DNA of 64,000 nucleotides from CAWEYO01 sp963813315 (GCA_963813315.1 CAWEYO010000012.1:62001-126000); one strand, 5' to 3'. Positions 44,383-53,582 are shown, counted from the stretch's first letter. Program-made: numbers and translations. Notes: a model not told the origin generated them from the sequence alone.

Positions 44383-47300
44383 ATGGCCCGAAAGACACCG
44401 ACAGCACAAAACCTTGACAGCGACGTTGCCAGGGAACTTGAACGAGCGCTTGATCTCGATCTGGCATCGGACATGGCAGGCGATCTCGAAGTCGCCACCT
44501 CCATGGAAGATCTCGAGGCGCAGATTTCGCAGGCCGCGGATGAACTTGCCCGCGAAAGCCGCAGTGATGACAAAACTGCCGAGGCCGACAGCAACGAGCC
44601 GTCGCCAGCGCCCGTCGAAGCAAAGTCCGAACACGAAACGGTGCACATGCCGATGGGCCTTCGGCCTGCCGACGACCCTATGGCACCGCCCCCCGCCAGC
44701 ACTTTTTCTCCGGCCAACGACGACCGCCAGCGAGACTTCCGCGCCGCGCTGAGCAATATCAACCGGCGTTCATCAACAGGGCTCACCCTGACCGTCGCCC
44801 TCATCTCCATCGCCTGGATCGCCGGGGGCGCCATGCTGGCGCACCTTTTGTTCGGGCCCGGAGTCTGGGATATCCGCAGCGCACAGGCTCTGCCTGCCCG
44901 GCCATATCTCATCCTGCTGGCCGTCGGCGTTATCGTCCCCGTCCTTTTGTTATGGGCCGTCAGCGCCCTGATGCGCCGCGCGCAGGAGATGCGACTCGCG
45001 GCACAATCCATGACCGAACTCGCACTGCGCTTCGCGGAGCCGGAGAGCATGGCGAAAGACCGCGTAATGATGGTTGGACAGGCTGTCCGCCGCGAGGTCG
45101 CGGCAATGGGCGAAGGTATCGAACGCACACTCGCCCGCGCGGTCGAGCTCGAAACGCTGGTACATACGGAGGTCAACGAACTCGAACGCGCCTACTCGCA
45201 AAACGAAATGCGCATCCGCACGCTGGTCGACGGATTGGGCAGTGAGCGCGACGCTCTGATCAGTCACGCTGAGCGCGTCCGCTCCTCCATATCGGGAGCG
45301 CATGAGACACTTCGCGAGGAGCTTGGCTCGGCGAGCGACATGATCCGCGACAGCGTTCTTGCCGCCTCGACGAAACTGTCGACAACAATTACCGGGTCCG
45401 GCGACACTTTGATCGAACGGATCAATGACAGCGGGGCATCGATCTCCGGTTCGATCGATCAACGCCTCGATGCAATCTCCGACCGCATCACGACTTCAGG
45501 CGGAGCGTTCTCCAGCCTGCTTGACACCCGGATCGTGTCTCTTACCCAGAGCACGGACGACGTTACACGCTCGCTCTCCCAGATGCTGGACGAGCGCACG
45601 ACCGGCATGGTTTCGCTCCTCGGCGATACAACGGAGAACCTGAACGCGGAGCTGGAAACTCGTCTGAAGAGCATCGAGCAAACGCTGGCGGCGCGCGGCC
45701 AGTCGCTGATCGGTGAGTTTCAGGCGCGCGCCGATGCCCTCGACACCGGCACGCAGAAGCTCAACGCCGCGTTGGAGGCCCGTGCCCGCCAGATCAACGA
45801 GACGCTGGTCGAGCGCGCGCGCGAAATCGCCAACACCTTCACCGACGGAAAGCAGGATCTGTCGGCGATGATTGACGAAGGCAAGGCGAAGATCGGTGCC
45901 GAAATGGCTGAGATAGTGATGTCCACTTCGACCATGCTCGAGGCGCGTGCTTCCGAATTCGCGGGCAACCTCGAGGCCAGCCGCCATTTGATCGGCCACG
46001 CCTTCGACGCCGATATTGCGAAGCTTGCCGAGGCCCGCGCAGGCGTCGACGCGGCGGTGGAGGCCCACGTACGCCAGTTCGGCGACAGCCGCGATCGGAT
46101 GGCTGCTGCACTTCAGGACGATCTGCGGAAATTCGCCGATGACCGCGCCGAGATCGGCCTGGCGATCGGAGGGCATATCGAGAAACTTGCTGAAGGCCGC
46201 AATCTCCTGTCCCGCGCCCTTGACGACGATCTGCGCAAGGTCACCGAGCATCGTGCAACCATCGACGCGGAACTCGGTATCCAGCTCGAGCGGCTGGACG
46301 CCGGCCGCAATTCGCTCGCACGCGCTCTCAATGACGATCTTCAGAGGATCGGGCAGGCCCGCGGCGCGATCGATGAAACGATCACAGCACATGTCACCAA
46401 GCTCGCCGAAGGCCGCGACGTCCTCAGCCGCGCGCTCGAGGCGGACCTGCAGAAGCTCGACGAGAGCCGCACAGGCATCGACAACATCGTCGCCGGACAA
46501 GTCGAGAAACTTGCCCAGGGTCGCGACGTCCTGTCCCGGGCCCTGGAAGAAGACCTCAACAAGCTCAACGAGAGCCGCACCGGCATCGACAATATCGTCG
46601 CGGGACAGGTCGAGAAGCTGGCCCAGGGCCGCGACATCCTTGCCCGCTCCCTGGAAGGGGACCTGCAAAAGCTTTCCGAAACCCGCGCTGCGATCGATGA
46701 AACGGTAGCGGGTCATGTCGGCAAGCTTGCCGAGGGCCGCAACATGCTTACGGAGGCCCTCAACGACGACCTCCGCAGATTGACGGAAACGCGCTCCGAC
46801 ATCGAAATGGCGGTGGTCGCGCACATCCAGACGCTGGCCGACCGCCGAGCCGACATATCAGAGGCTCTGGCTTCCGATGTCGAGAAGATCGAGGAAGCAT
46901 TCCGTCGCCAGAGCGGCGTCATTGAGGAACGTACTGGCACGATGGAACGGGCGCTTGCGACCGGGATCGAAAACGTGCGCGGCGTGCTCGAACGGAGCGC
47001 GGGCGCCGTTGCAGGGGCGTTGCGCGAAAAGGTCCTGGAAATCACCTCCGCGCTTGGCGAAGAGGCCGGCAAGGCTTTCACCGATGCCGACGAACGGATC
47101 GCCAGAAGGGCGGAACAGACTGCGGAGACACTTTCCAGCCGGGCGAACGAAATCGCTCGCACGTTCGACGAGGCCGACCGGCAACTGGCAAGCCGGGCCG
47201 AGGAGACCACGAGCCTCATCGCCACGCGCGCAACGGATGCGGCCGCGTCAATCGTCGCCAAGGCCGCCGACATCGTGTATTCCTTCAACGACGCGGACCA

Positions 47301-49758
47301 ACGCCTTGCCGCTCGCGCCGAGGAGACGGCCAGCGTGCTTCAGGCACGCGCCGGCGAAATCGCCCGCTCGTTCAGCGACGCGGACCAGCGCCTTGCCGCG
47401 CGCGCCGAAGAGACGGCCGGAGTGCTTCAGGAACGCGCTGCCGAAATCGCCCGCTCGTTCGATAACGCGGACATGCGCCTTGCCGCGCGTGCCGAAGAGA
47501 CGGCCGGAGTGCTTCAGGCACGCGCCGGCGAAATCGTCCGCTCGTTCAGCGACGCGGACCAACGCCTTGCCGCGCGTGCCGAAGAGACGGCTGGAGTGCT
47601 TCAGGCACGCGCCGGCGAAATCGTCCGCTCGTTCAGCGACGCGGACCAACGCCTTGCCGCGCGGGTCGGCGAAACCACCGAAGCCCTGCAGGCACGCGCT
47701 GCCCAACTTGCCCAGGCATTCGAGGCCGCCGATCAACAGCTCGCGGCCCGGGTCGGCGACACCGCGTCCTCCATCACAGCGCGCGCCGCCGACATAGCAA
47801 ACGTGTTCGACGAAGCCGAGCAGCGCATCATCGCGAGAACGCATCAGACCTCGGCCGAACTCGATGCTCGCGCCCGGACCATTACCGAAGCGCTCGCCGC
47901 GGTCGACGACAGGCTTGCGGCCGGTGCGGACTCCATTGCCGCGCGCGTGGCGGGCCACGTCACCGACGTCGAAAGCCGCCTCGCCGCCAGCGCCCAGAAT
48001 ATCGGAAGGCAGCTCAACGAGCAGGTTTCCGACAGTGAATCACGCTTGGTGGAGCGCGCCAACGTGATAGCGGAGACTTTCGCGGCGGTCGGCCAGCACA
48101 TCAGCCAACGAACCACCGAGGCGGCAAAGTCGATCGGCGACAATACCCGCGAGTTGAACAACATGCTGGCCAGCCGTGCGGGGGAGATCGCCAAGATCCT
48201 CGACGACACCGCCAAGCCGCTGGTGGACCGCTTTGCCGAAAGCGGCGGTGAGCTGCAAAAGAGCCTCGAGGATGCAACCCAGCGCGCGACGGAACGCCTT
48301 CGCGCGGAGAATGCAGCACTTGTCAACGCCCTCGCCAGCCGCACTGCCGAAACGCTGACTGCGGTGGACGGCGCCAGGACAAGCCTCACCGAGGGCGTGA
48401 ACGACCTGATCGACCGGCTGTCCACGTCCAATGTGAAACTTGGCGAATTGATCAAGAAGGCCGCGGAAAATCTTACCGGAGTCGACGAAAGGCTCGCATC
48501 AACGACGCAGAGCTTCGCCGTGACGACCGAGAAGGCAGCGCAGACTTTCGCGAGTTCGGCCCGCATTATCGACGCCAATGCGGGTCGCCTGACCGAGCTG
48601 TCGTCTCACACCTTGAAGGATATCGCAGCCATCGCCAGCCGGTTCGACGAGCATAGCAAGCTCCTCTCCAGCGCATCCGACCTGCTTGGGTCCGCGCAGA
48701 CAAACCTTGCATCGACGCTCGACGAGCGACAGGGAGCACTCGAAGACCTGGCGGTCGGACTGGTCAAGAAGTCCGAGGACATCGAGCGCACGATGCAGTC
48801 GTTCGAGAGCCTGGTCGGGCGCGCGCTCGAAGGGGCAGAGGGCCGCACGCGCCAATCAGCAGACCAGATCCGCATTGCGATTTCGGAGGTGGTCGAATCG
48901 GCTACGCAGCGCTTCGCCAACGCGACTGAGGAGATGCGCCGCACCGCGGCTGCAATTCGCAAAGAACTGGAGGAGACCCGCGCGGAACTGAAGAGGGGTG
49001 TTCTCGATATGCCGGTGGAGGCGAAGGAGTCGACCTCTGCCATCCGGCATGCCGTAACAGAGCAGATCAACGCATTGAAGGAACTGTCTGAAATCGTTGC
49101 GCGATCGGGTCGTACGGTGGATGTTTCGGACAGCCGGACGTCTTGGTCGGCAGCGCCTTCGCAGCAAGCCAAGCCCGTCGAACCTGCACGCCGTGCATCA
49201 CCGCCGATATCTGCGGAGGAACGTCGTCCGCAGGGCGGGGGCGAACCTCGCGGCACGCCTGAACCCGAACCCCGCGCTGCCAACCCGCAGCCGAGCAGCA
49301 GCCAGCGCTCAGGTGGCTGGATGAGCAATCTGCTGACCAACGCGTCTCGCGACGAGCAAAAGGCCAAGCCGGCAGATATGCCCCGGCCCGCGGCAAACCA
49401 GCGCTCACCGCTCCATGTGGTCGAATCGCTGAACTCGCTGTCAGTCGACATCGCCCGCGCCATCGATCACGAAGCATCGGTCGAGCTGTGGCATCGCTAC
49501 CGCCGCGGCGAGCGCGATATATTCACGCGCCGCCTCTACACGCTTAAAGGCCAGCAGACCTTCGATGAGATTCGCCGCAAGTATCAGGCCGATGCCGAGT
49601 TCCGGGCGGCCGTAGACCGTTACTGCGACGATTTCGAGAAACTGCTGAAGGATGTCTCGCGCAACGACCGAGACAACGTCATGGCCCAGACCTATCTCAC
49701 ATCGGACACCGGTAAGGTCTACACAATGTTGGCCCATGCCAGCAGCCGGCTGAAATAG
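44383..49758 (+). CDS. gpr: giant membrane-anchored coiled-coil protein, growth pole ring (GPR/RgsE) type
   Basis: A 1791-residue protein. An acidic N-terminal 130 residues precede two membrane helices (LTLTVALISIAWIAGGAMLA and YLILLAVGVIVPVLLLWAVS). About 1,300 residues of nearly continuous helix follow, with two repeat families: six 36-residue units KLAEGRDVLSRALEADLQKL-like (46183-46830) and at least five 29-residue units FSDADQRLAARAEETAGVLQ-like (47284-47718). A Pro-rich linker (about residues 1580-1670) and a conserved globular end (SLSVDIARAIDHEASVELWH, RYRRGERDIFTRRLYTL) complete it. The layout matches the Agrobacterium GPR and Sinorhizobium RgsE proteins, long misnamed kinesin-like or apolipoprotein-like, which form a ring at the growing pole. 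A PilZ gene follows 300 nt later. Confidence 0.82.
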   Translation: MARKTPTAQNLDSDVARELERALDLDLASDMAGDLEVATSMEDLEAQISQAADELARESRSDDKTAEADSNEPSPAPVEAKSEHETVHMPMGLRPADDPMAPPPASTFSPANDDRQRDFRAALSNINRRSSTGLTLTVALISIAWIAGGAMLAHLLFGPGVWDIRSAQALPARPYLILLAVGVIVPVLLLWAVSALMRRAQEMRLAAQSMTELALRFAEPESMAKDRVMMVGQAVRREVAAMGEGIERTLARAVELETLVHTEVNELERAYSQNEMRIRTLVDGLGSERDALISHAERVRSSISGAHETLREELGSASDMIRDSVLAASTKLSTTITGSGDTLIERINDSGASISGSIDQRLDAISDRITTSGGAFSSLLDTRIVSLTQSTDDVTRSLSQMLDERTTGMVSLLGDTTENLNAELETRLKSIEQTLAARGQSLIGEFQARADALDTGTQKLNAALEARARQINETLVERAREIANTFTDGKQDLSAMIDEGKAKIGAEMAEIVMSTSTMLEARASEFAGNLEASRHLIGHAFDADIAKLAEARAGVDAAVEAHVRQFGDSRDRMAAALQDDLRKFADDRAEIGLAIGGHIEKLAEGRNLLSRALDDDLRKVTEHRATIDAELGIQLERLDAGRNSLARALNDDLQRIGQARGAIDETITAHVTKLAEGRDVLSRALEADLQKLDESRTGIDNIVAGQVEKLAQGRDVLSRALEEDLNKLNESRTGIDNIVAGQVEKLAQGRDILARSLEGDLQKLSETRAAIDETVAGHVGKLAEGRNMLTEALNDDLRRLTETRSDIEMAVVAHIQTLADRRADISEALASDVEKIEEAFRRQSGVIEERTGTMERALATGIENVRGVLERSAGAVAGALREKVLEITSALGEEAGKAFTDADERIARRAEQTAETLSSRANEIARTFDEADRQLASRAEETTSLIATRATDAAASIVAKAADIVYSFNDADQRLAARAEETASVLQARAGEIARSFSDADQRLAARAEETAGVLQERAAEIARSFDNADMRLAARAEETAGVLQARAGEIVRSFSDADQRLAARAEETAGVLQARAGEIVRSFSDADQRLAARVGETTEALQARAAQLAQAFEAADQQLAARVGDTASSITARAADIANVFDEAEQRIIARTHQTSAELDARARTITEALAAVDDRLAAGADSIAARVAGHVTDVESRLAASAQNIGRQLNEQVSDSESRLVERANVIAETFAAVGQHISQRTTEAAKSIGDNTRELNNMLASRAGEIAKILDDTAKPLVDRFAESGGELQKSLEDATQRATERLRAENAALVNALASRTAETLTAVDGARTSLTEGVNDLIDRLSTSNVKLGELIKKAAENLTGVDERLASTTQSFAVTTEKAAQTFASSARIIDANAGRLTELSSHTLKDIAAIASRFDEHSKLLSSASDLLGSAQTNLASTLDERQGALEDLAVGLVKKSEDIERTMQSFESLVGRALEGAEGRTRQSADQIRIAISEVVESATQRFANATEEMRRTAAAIRKELEETRAELKRGVLDMPVEAKESTSAIRHAVTEQINALKELSEIVARSGRTVDVSDSRTSWSAAPSQQAKPVEPARRASPPISAEERRPQGGGEPRGTPEPEPRAANPQPSSSQRSGGWMSNLLTNASRDEQKAKPADMPRPAANQRSPLHVVESLNSLSVDIARAIDHEASVELWHRYRRGERDIFTRRLYTLKGQQTFDEIRRKYQADAEFRAAVDRYCDDFEKLLKDVSRNDRDNVMAQTYLTSDTGKVYTMLAHASSRLK
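46183..46830 (+). repeat. six tandem 108-nt units in the giant coiled-coil gene
   Basis: Each unit encodes 36 residues starting KLA(E/Q)GR or RLDAGR and ending GQVE-, AHVT- or AHIQ-like. Units 3 and 4 are nearly identical (RTGIDNIVAGQVE in both). The period suits a helical bundle. Confidence 0.85.
47284..47718 (+). repeat. five tandem 87-nt units in the giant coiled-coil gene
   Basis: Each unit encodes 29 residues of the FSDADQRLAARAEETAGVLQ type. Units 3 and 4 differ at only a few bases, showing recent duplication or gene conversion. More diverged units continue on both sides. Confidence 0.85.
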
Positions 49759-50054
49759 GTTGCCGTCGGTGGCAGACCGTGAGTGGTGGTCGAGGCGCCG
49801 GATTTCCAACTGACCCTTCTGATGCGCACAATCGCCCGAGGCTGACTGCGGCGCCTCCGTGTCACCCTCGGGCTTGCCCAAAGGACCCATGCAGCGAGCT
49901 GGAGCGTTTGGCTCGGAGCAAGTGGCGCAAAGTTCCACCAAACAGCACATGACACTCCGCAATTTTTCGCCCGGCTTACCGCTCATTAACCGGAACAACT
50001 GTACTTTCGCCGTGAGTTTCGCGGCGGCGAAGAGTGGAGTGGGGGTAGGCAGTG

Positions 50055-50669
50055 ATGCGGTCTGCTGCGATCGGGCTGGCGCCGTCGAACGTGGAAAGGC
50101 GCAATTTCCAGCGCGTCCGCGTGAAAATCTTCGGCCGTTATATGCTCGAAGACCTCTCGGAATATACATGCCAGGTGATCGACATGTCGCCCGGCGATGT
50201 AACTCTACGCGCCGACCGTGCCGGTGAGCCCGGCGAGAAGGTGATCGCCTATATCGACCACATCGGGCGCGTCGAGGGTGTAGTCACGCGCACGATGCCG
50301 GATGGTTTCGCAATGACGGTGATCGCGTCGGACCGCAAAAGGGACAAGCTTGCGGCGCAGCTTACCTGGCTGGCCAACAAGCACGAGCTTGACCTCCCTG
50401 AGGACCGCCGCCACGAGCGCATCGCACCGCGCAGTCCAGCGAGCATCCTGCAACTTGTGGACGGCTGTCAGTATCCATGCCGCATCATCGACCTATCTCT
50501 TTCGGGGGCCGCGATCGAGATCGATGCGAAGCCGGCTCTCGGCGTGCAGGTAATGCTGGGCACGATGCGAGGTCAGGTCGTTCGTCATTTCGAGGACGGC
50601 ATTGCGATCGAGTTCGCTGTGATTCAACGACCGGAGACTCTCGACGCCGAATTCAACCGGGCGCAATAG
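50055..50669 (+). CDS. tandem PilZ domain protein
   Basis: A 204-residue cytoplasmic protein with two PilZ domains. The first (about residues 15-100) begins ERRNFQRVRVKIFGRYM with an RxxxR motif, but its second motif reads DMSPGD and lacks the final glycine of DxSxxG. The second (about residues 115-200) has both, RRHER and DLSLSG, so it is the likely cyclic-di-GMP binder. The start may be ATG at 50055 or GTG at 50052. It lies downstream of the giant pole protein on the same strand. The TAG stop overlaps a dispersed repeat. Confidence 0.9.
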   Translation: MRSAAIGLAPSNVERRNFQRVRVKIFGRYMLEDLSEYTCQVIDMSPGDVTLRADRAGEPGEKVIAYIDHIGRVEGVVTRTMPDGFAMTVIASDRKRDKLAAQLTWLANKHELDLPEDRRHERIAPRSPASILQLVDGCQYPCRIIDLSLSGAAIEIDAKPALGVQVMLGTMRGQVVRHFEDGIAIEFAVIQRPETLDAEFNRAQ

Positions 50670-50757
50670 AGCAGCGGACGCTTTGACGGAATCAGCGCTG
50701 CCGCTCTATCTCTTTGTTTGAGCATCGGACTTTTCCCGAAACCGTTGGTCCGATGCC
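50668..50757. repeat. dispersed AGAGC-type repeat, copy 5
   Basis: Starts AGAGCAGCGGACGC within the TAG stop of the PilZ gene. Part B (GAGCATCGGACTTTTCCC ... GGTCCGATGCC) ends near 50757. A further repeat with ggcggtccagaatgcc at 50843-50858 follows before the first HTH gene. Confidence 0.8.
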
Positions 50758-50871
50758 TAGCTTTTCAGGTGGCCGTGCGGCTGATGAGTATCCCGGGCTT
50801 CGGCCCGATTACGGCCCATGTTGATCGCGGCGCGGCTCGCGTGGCGGTCCAGAATGCCTGCCGCCTCGCCA

Positions 50872-51102
50872 CTATGGCTTCTTCAACCTAACACCCGGCC
50901 CGCCGCCATTCTCGGCGATGAACTCGACGCCGGCGGCTTCAAGAGCGGCGCGGAGGGCGTCAATTGTGCGCTCTTTCAAAGCCTCACCGGCTTCAAATCG
51001 CGAAACTGTCGCCTGAGCAACCTTCGCGAGTACGGCCAGATCGCGAACCCCGAGGCCTAGCGCCGTTCGCGCCATCTTGCATTGCACAGGCAATATTTTC
51101 AT
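50872..51102 (-). CDS. XRE-type helix-turn-helix regulator, first of a sister pair
   Basis: A 76-residue protein, essentially one Cro/C1-type HTH: MARTALGLGVRDLAVLAKVA then QATVSRFEAGEALKERT, with the ending GVEFIAENGGGPGVRLKK. The ATG at 51102 gives the same length as its neighbour. The last 57 nt of the reading frame region (50878-50934) are identical to 51218-51274 in the other gene. Short CAGTGT motifs upstream (near 51106 and 51154) may be operators. The role is unknown; single-domain regulators of this sort often occur in integrated elements or autoregulate. Confidence 0.85.
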   Translation of the reverse strand: MKILPVQCKMARTALGLGVRDLAVLAKVAQATVSRFEAGEALKERTIDALRAALEAAGVEFIAENGGGPGVRLKKP

Positions 51103-51211
51103 AACAGTGTTCTTATTTTGGATTGACGTTGTGATTATGGATGCTATGATAGCAGTGTTATAAATTGATAGCACGGCCGGGAGACCTATGATGCCTGGTC
51201 ATCCCGAGGCT

Positions 51212-51442
51212 TCAAATCTTCTTCAACCTAACACCCGGCCCGCCGCCATTCTCGGCGATGAACTCGACGCCGGCCGTCTCCAGCGCCTGCTGCACCTTTC
51301 GTAGCGTTTCAGCCAAGCCGCCGGATTGATTGTTCTCCAGCCTTGTTACGGTCATTGCGGCCACACCCGCCAGCGCTGCGAGTTCTCGTACACCCAAATG
51401 GAGTGCCGCTCGCGCCATCCGAATTTGGTCACCTGTTATCAC
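51212..51442 (-). CDS. XRE-type helix-turn-helix regulator, second of a sister pair
   Basis: A 76-residue paralogue: MARAALHLGVRELAALAGVA, AMTVTRLENNQSGGLAETLR, and the same ending GVEFIAENGGGPGVRLKK. The preferred start is GTG at 51442 (VITGDQIRMARAA), which matches the sister in length; a longer frame reaches 51520 but its added residues are not HTH-like. The recognition helix differs (AMTVTRLE against QATVSRFE), so the two probably bind different sites. An ATACAGTGTAT near-palindrome lies upstream at about 51482-51492. Confidence 0.85.
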   Translation of the reverse strand: MITGDQIRMARAALHLGVRELAALAGVAAMTVTRLENNQSGGLAETLRKVQQALETAGVEFIAENGGGPGVRLKKI

Positions 51443-51592
51443 TGTATCTAATCCTGTTGACAGGGTAGTCGTTTCAAGTATGAATACAGTGTATGCGATT
51501 TCTGAATACAGAGGAAACAATGATGCCCAAATCGCCGTGTTGGTCAGCCGCGGAAGGTTTGCACATCATTGTCCGTGGCAAAGGTTGCGACG

Positions 51593-51787
51593 ATGCATAA
51601 GGTGATCGATGCCGCGGATATCATGGCCGACGCGCGCGCTCTTGTCGAAGCCATCAGCATGGCGGCGTCGGAACTTCCCGAGCGGCAAGAGAGTGCAATC
51701 GGCACGGTTGCCCAACTGGCCGTAGACATGCTGGTCCAGGCTAGAGACCTTCTTGAGAGCCATTGCAGAGATGGCGAGCTGTCATGA
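51593..51787 (+). CDS. small acidic protein of unknown function
   Basis: About 64 residues, predicted helical: MHKVIDAADIMADARALVEA and ESAIGTVAQLAVDMLVQARD. The ATG at 51593 has AAAGG about 8 nt upstream; a TTG at 51569 is in frame. No family is recognised. It is divergent from the HTH pair, the arrangement of an element's regulator and effector genes, but that is only a guess. Confidence 0.5.
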   Translation: MHKVIDAADIMADARALVEAISMAASELPERQESAIGTVAQLAVDMLVQARDLLESHCRDGELS

Positions 51788-51837
51788 GCGCGCACCGCAA
51801 TTCAAGTGCCACGATTTCCACGTGGGAATGACCAAAT

Positions 51838-52086
51838 TCAGTGGCGTCTGGCCCTGACCAGATATGCATCAATGGTTTCCTCGCCCAGCCATTTGGCAGC
51901 TTCCAGCCGATGCAATCCCTCGACCAGAACATAGCGTTTGCCGTCGTGGCGTACCTGGATCGGTATCTTCAGGCCGTTCTCCAGTATGTCCTCGGCCAGC
52001 ACGCGCACGGTCTCGGGATGCAGCGTTTTTCTGCGCGCCGTAGGCACATAGATATCCGCGACCGGGACTTTCCTGGCTATCAGCAT
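51838..52086 (-). CDS. ParB N-terminal domain-like small protein
   Basis: An 82-residue protein made of a single ParB/sulfiredoxin-like domain: VPVADIYVPTARRKTLHPET, LAEDILENGLKIPIQVRHDG, then YVLVEGLHRLEAAKWLGEET, which holds the GxHR motif that binds CTP in true ParB proteins. It is much shorter than partition ParB and has no HTH or dimer domain, so it is not a chromosome partition protein. Similar single-domain forms occur in phages and mobile elements. Confidence 0.82.
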   Translation of the reverse strand: MLIARKVPVADIYVPTARRKTLHPETVRVLAEDILENGLKIPIQVRHDGKRYVLVEGLHRLEAAKWLGEETIDAYLVRARRH

Positions 52087-52142
52087 TCGGTGTCTTCCCT
52101 ACGCGAGCGGCGAATGGTCAGCAGCCAGTTGCGCCGATGGCG

Positions 52143-52391
52143 TCAGGTGACCAGGGCCACGATCGATGCGATGGTGAATATCGATGCGCCAAAGATCAGG
52201 CCACCGTAGATGCGCGGGCGGTCGAAGAGGACAGCGTGGCCGGAAACCCACGCGAGGAATGCTGAGCCCAGCGACCACAGGAAAGCGGCGCGGTCACCCA
52301 TTGCAAGCCCGGCCGCCATCAGGCCGCCGATAATAAGCGCGCCGAAGACAATGATCACCGCTACCGCATACTTCTCGTAGTTGTCTTCCAT
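52143..52391 (-). CDS. small membrane protein of unknown function
   Basis: An 82-residue protein with three hydrophobic segments: VAVIIVFGALIIGGLMAAGL, AAFLWSLGSAFLAWVSGHAV and GGLIFGASIFTIASIVALVT. The short polar start MEDNYEKY is followed directly by the first helix. No family is recognised. It is 56 nt upstream of the ParB-like gene on the same strand and may be co-transcribed. Confidence 0.7.
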   Translation of the reverse strand: MEDNYEKYAVAVIIVFGALIIGGLMAAGLAMGDRAAFLWSLGSAFLAWVSGHAVLFDRPRIYGGLIFGASIFTIASIVALVT

Positions 52392-52601
52392 GTCTGCCTT
52401 CTTGTGGCCGTACCGCCCCTCGTCGGCCGCGCGAATGCGTCTCGGCCGTGACGCGCCGTGCCGTGTCCGATTGCCTCGCGACTAGAAAGGGGTTTGTAGC
52501 CGGTGTCAATTTCCGCCGGCGGCGCGCGGCTCCGTTTGGGCACAATCGCGGCAATCGTTGCGCGGAACACACACTTTGGAGGACTAGCTAGAGCATCGCC
52601 T

Positions 52602-52776
52602 TACCTTCTCCCCTTGTTGTGGGAGAAGGTGCCTGAACGCAGTGAAGGCGGATGAATGGTGTTGGACGGGGCGGCCGCTTCTCAGAGATAATGGGTAAGC
52701 GCCTTGCTTCTCCCAGAACCCCTTATCCGACCTCGCTTCGCTCGGCCACTTTCTCCTACACAAGGGGAGAGGGGTA
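52602..52776. repeat. CTTCTCCC-type hairpin repeats, two copies
   Basis: ACCTTCTCCCC...GGGAGAAGGT at 52602-52630 with the flank gtgcctgaacgcagtgaagg, then an inverted second copy from 52711 (cttctcccag ... caaggggagaggggtag) to 52776. The 400-nt gap around them shows no gene. Confidence 0.65.
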
Positions 52777-52799
52777 GAGCAGTGGACGGTCTTCCCGGC

Positions 52800-53168
52800 T
52801 CACCACAGATTTTTCCCATCGATGACCACCACCTCCACCAGGCCGAAATCGAAGTCGTCGAAAAGGCGCGCATTCACGCTGATCTTCGGATTGTCGAAAT
52901 TGGGCTCTCCGGTCGACCAGTCCGGCGTTTCCGTGAAGGTGCCGCAACCGCAAACAGGGCAGAAATGGTGCTTGATGGTCATGGACCCCCATCTATAGGT
53001 TGCCACATTCTCCATCGGAGTCTTCAGCTTGAACTGGTCGGGCCTATAGTAAGCCCATAGCGCGCCCCGCTTCGAGCAGAACGAGCAGGTGCACTGGGTC
53101 ACGTTTTCCGGCGCGGCGCTCACCTCGAACGCCGTCGCCTTGCAATGGCAACTTCCCTTGATCGCCAT
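52800..53168 (-). CDS. GFA family (glutathione-dependent formaldehyde-activating-like) zinc protein
   Basis: A 122-residue protein with the CENP-V/GFA zinc fold. Zinc ligands are in SCHCKATAF, QCTCSFCSKRGALWAYY and HHFCPVCGCGTF. The family contains S-hydroxymethylglutathione synthase and many proteins of unknown activity, so the name does not prove formaldehyde use. The ATG at 53168 with GGAGAGGG upstream is preferred over an extension starting MLLCVPCDEE. Confidence 0.92.
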   Translation of the reverse strand: MAIKGSCHCKATAFEVSAAPENVTQCTCSFCSKRGALWAYYRPDQFKLKTPMENVATYRWGSMTIKHHFCPVCGCGTFTETPDWSTGEPNFDNPKISVNARLFDDFDFGLVEVVVIDGKNLW

Positions 53169-53246
53169 GAGATCCCTCTCCTCATCGCAGGGCACGCACA
53201 AAAGCAATAGCCTGCCGCTGCCGCGATGTCAGCACCGGACGTGCCT

Positions 53247-53582
53247 TCAGTAGGAGCGCGGCGGGACGAACAGGCAGATGGTGCGGCCGTCATTGGCGCC
53301 AGCAACCGAACACCAGTGGAACTCGCCGTCCGGCGAATGGCAAATCCGCTTGTCGTTGTAGGTGACCACCTCGCCCGTGCCCTGAATGACATAGCCTTCG
53401 GGGCGCTCACTGATCGCCTTCGACGCGATTTCACGGCAATCGTAGCCGGAACAGCAGGCGAAGGGATAGGTCCAGCCCTTCGGCGCGTCATGCGCGCCAG
53501 CGGGCAAGGCGGCCAGCGATGTTAACAGAAACGACACAAGGGCGGCGAGACAGCCAAGAGAGAGTTTTCCTGCGCAGAACAT
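53247..53582 (-). CDS. small exported cysteine-containing protein
   Basis: A 111-residue protein with a signal peptide (LGCLAALVSFLLTSLAALPA, cleavage near AGAHD). The mature part holds five cysteines (CCSGYDC, ICHSPDG and WCSV/ICLFV) in a pattern suggesting disulphides. The start WTYPFACCSGYDCREI is conserved in rhizobial proteins of unknown role that I have seen described only as hypothetical. The ATG at 53582 has GGAGAACAGGAT upstream. Twelve-base direct repeats lie upstream at 53624 and 53654. Confidence 0.72.
   Translation of the reverse strand: MFCAGKLSLGCLAALVSFLLTSLAALPAGAHDAPKGWTYPFACCSGYDCREIASKAISERPEGYVIQGTGEVVTYNDKRICHSPDGEFHWCSVAGANDGRTICLFVPPRSY

Noticed and set aside
52602..52776. 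A possible CRISPR-like array from the repeated CTTCTCCC motifs
   Set aside because: Only two copies, palindromic, unequal spacing and no spacers; it is a known type of intergenic hairpin repeat.
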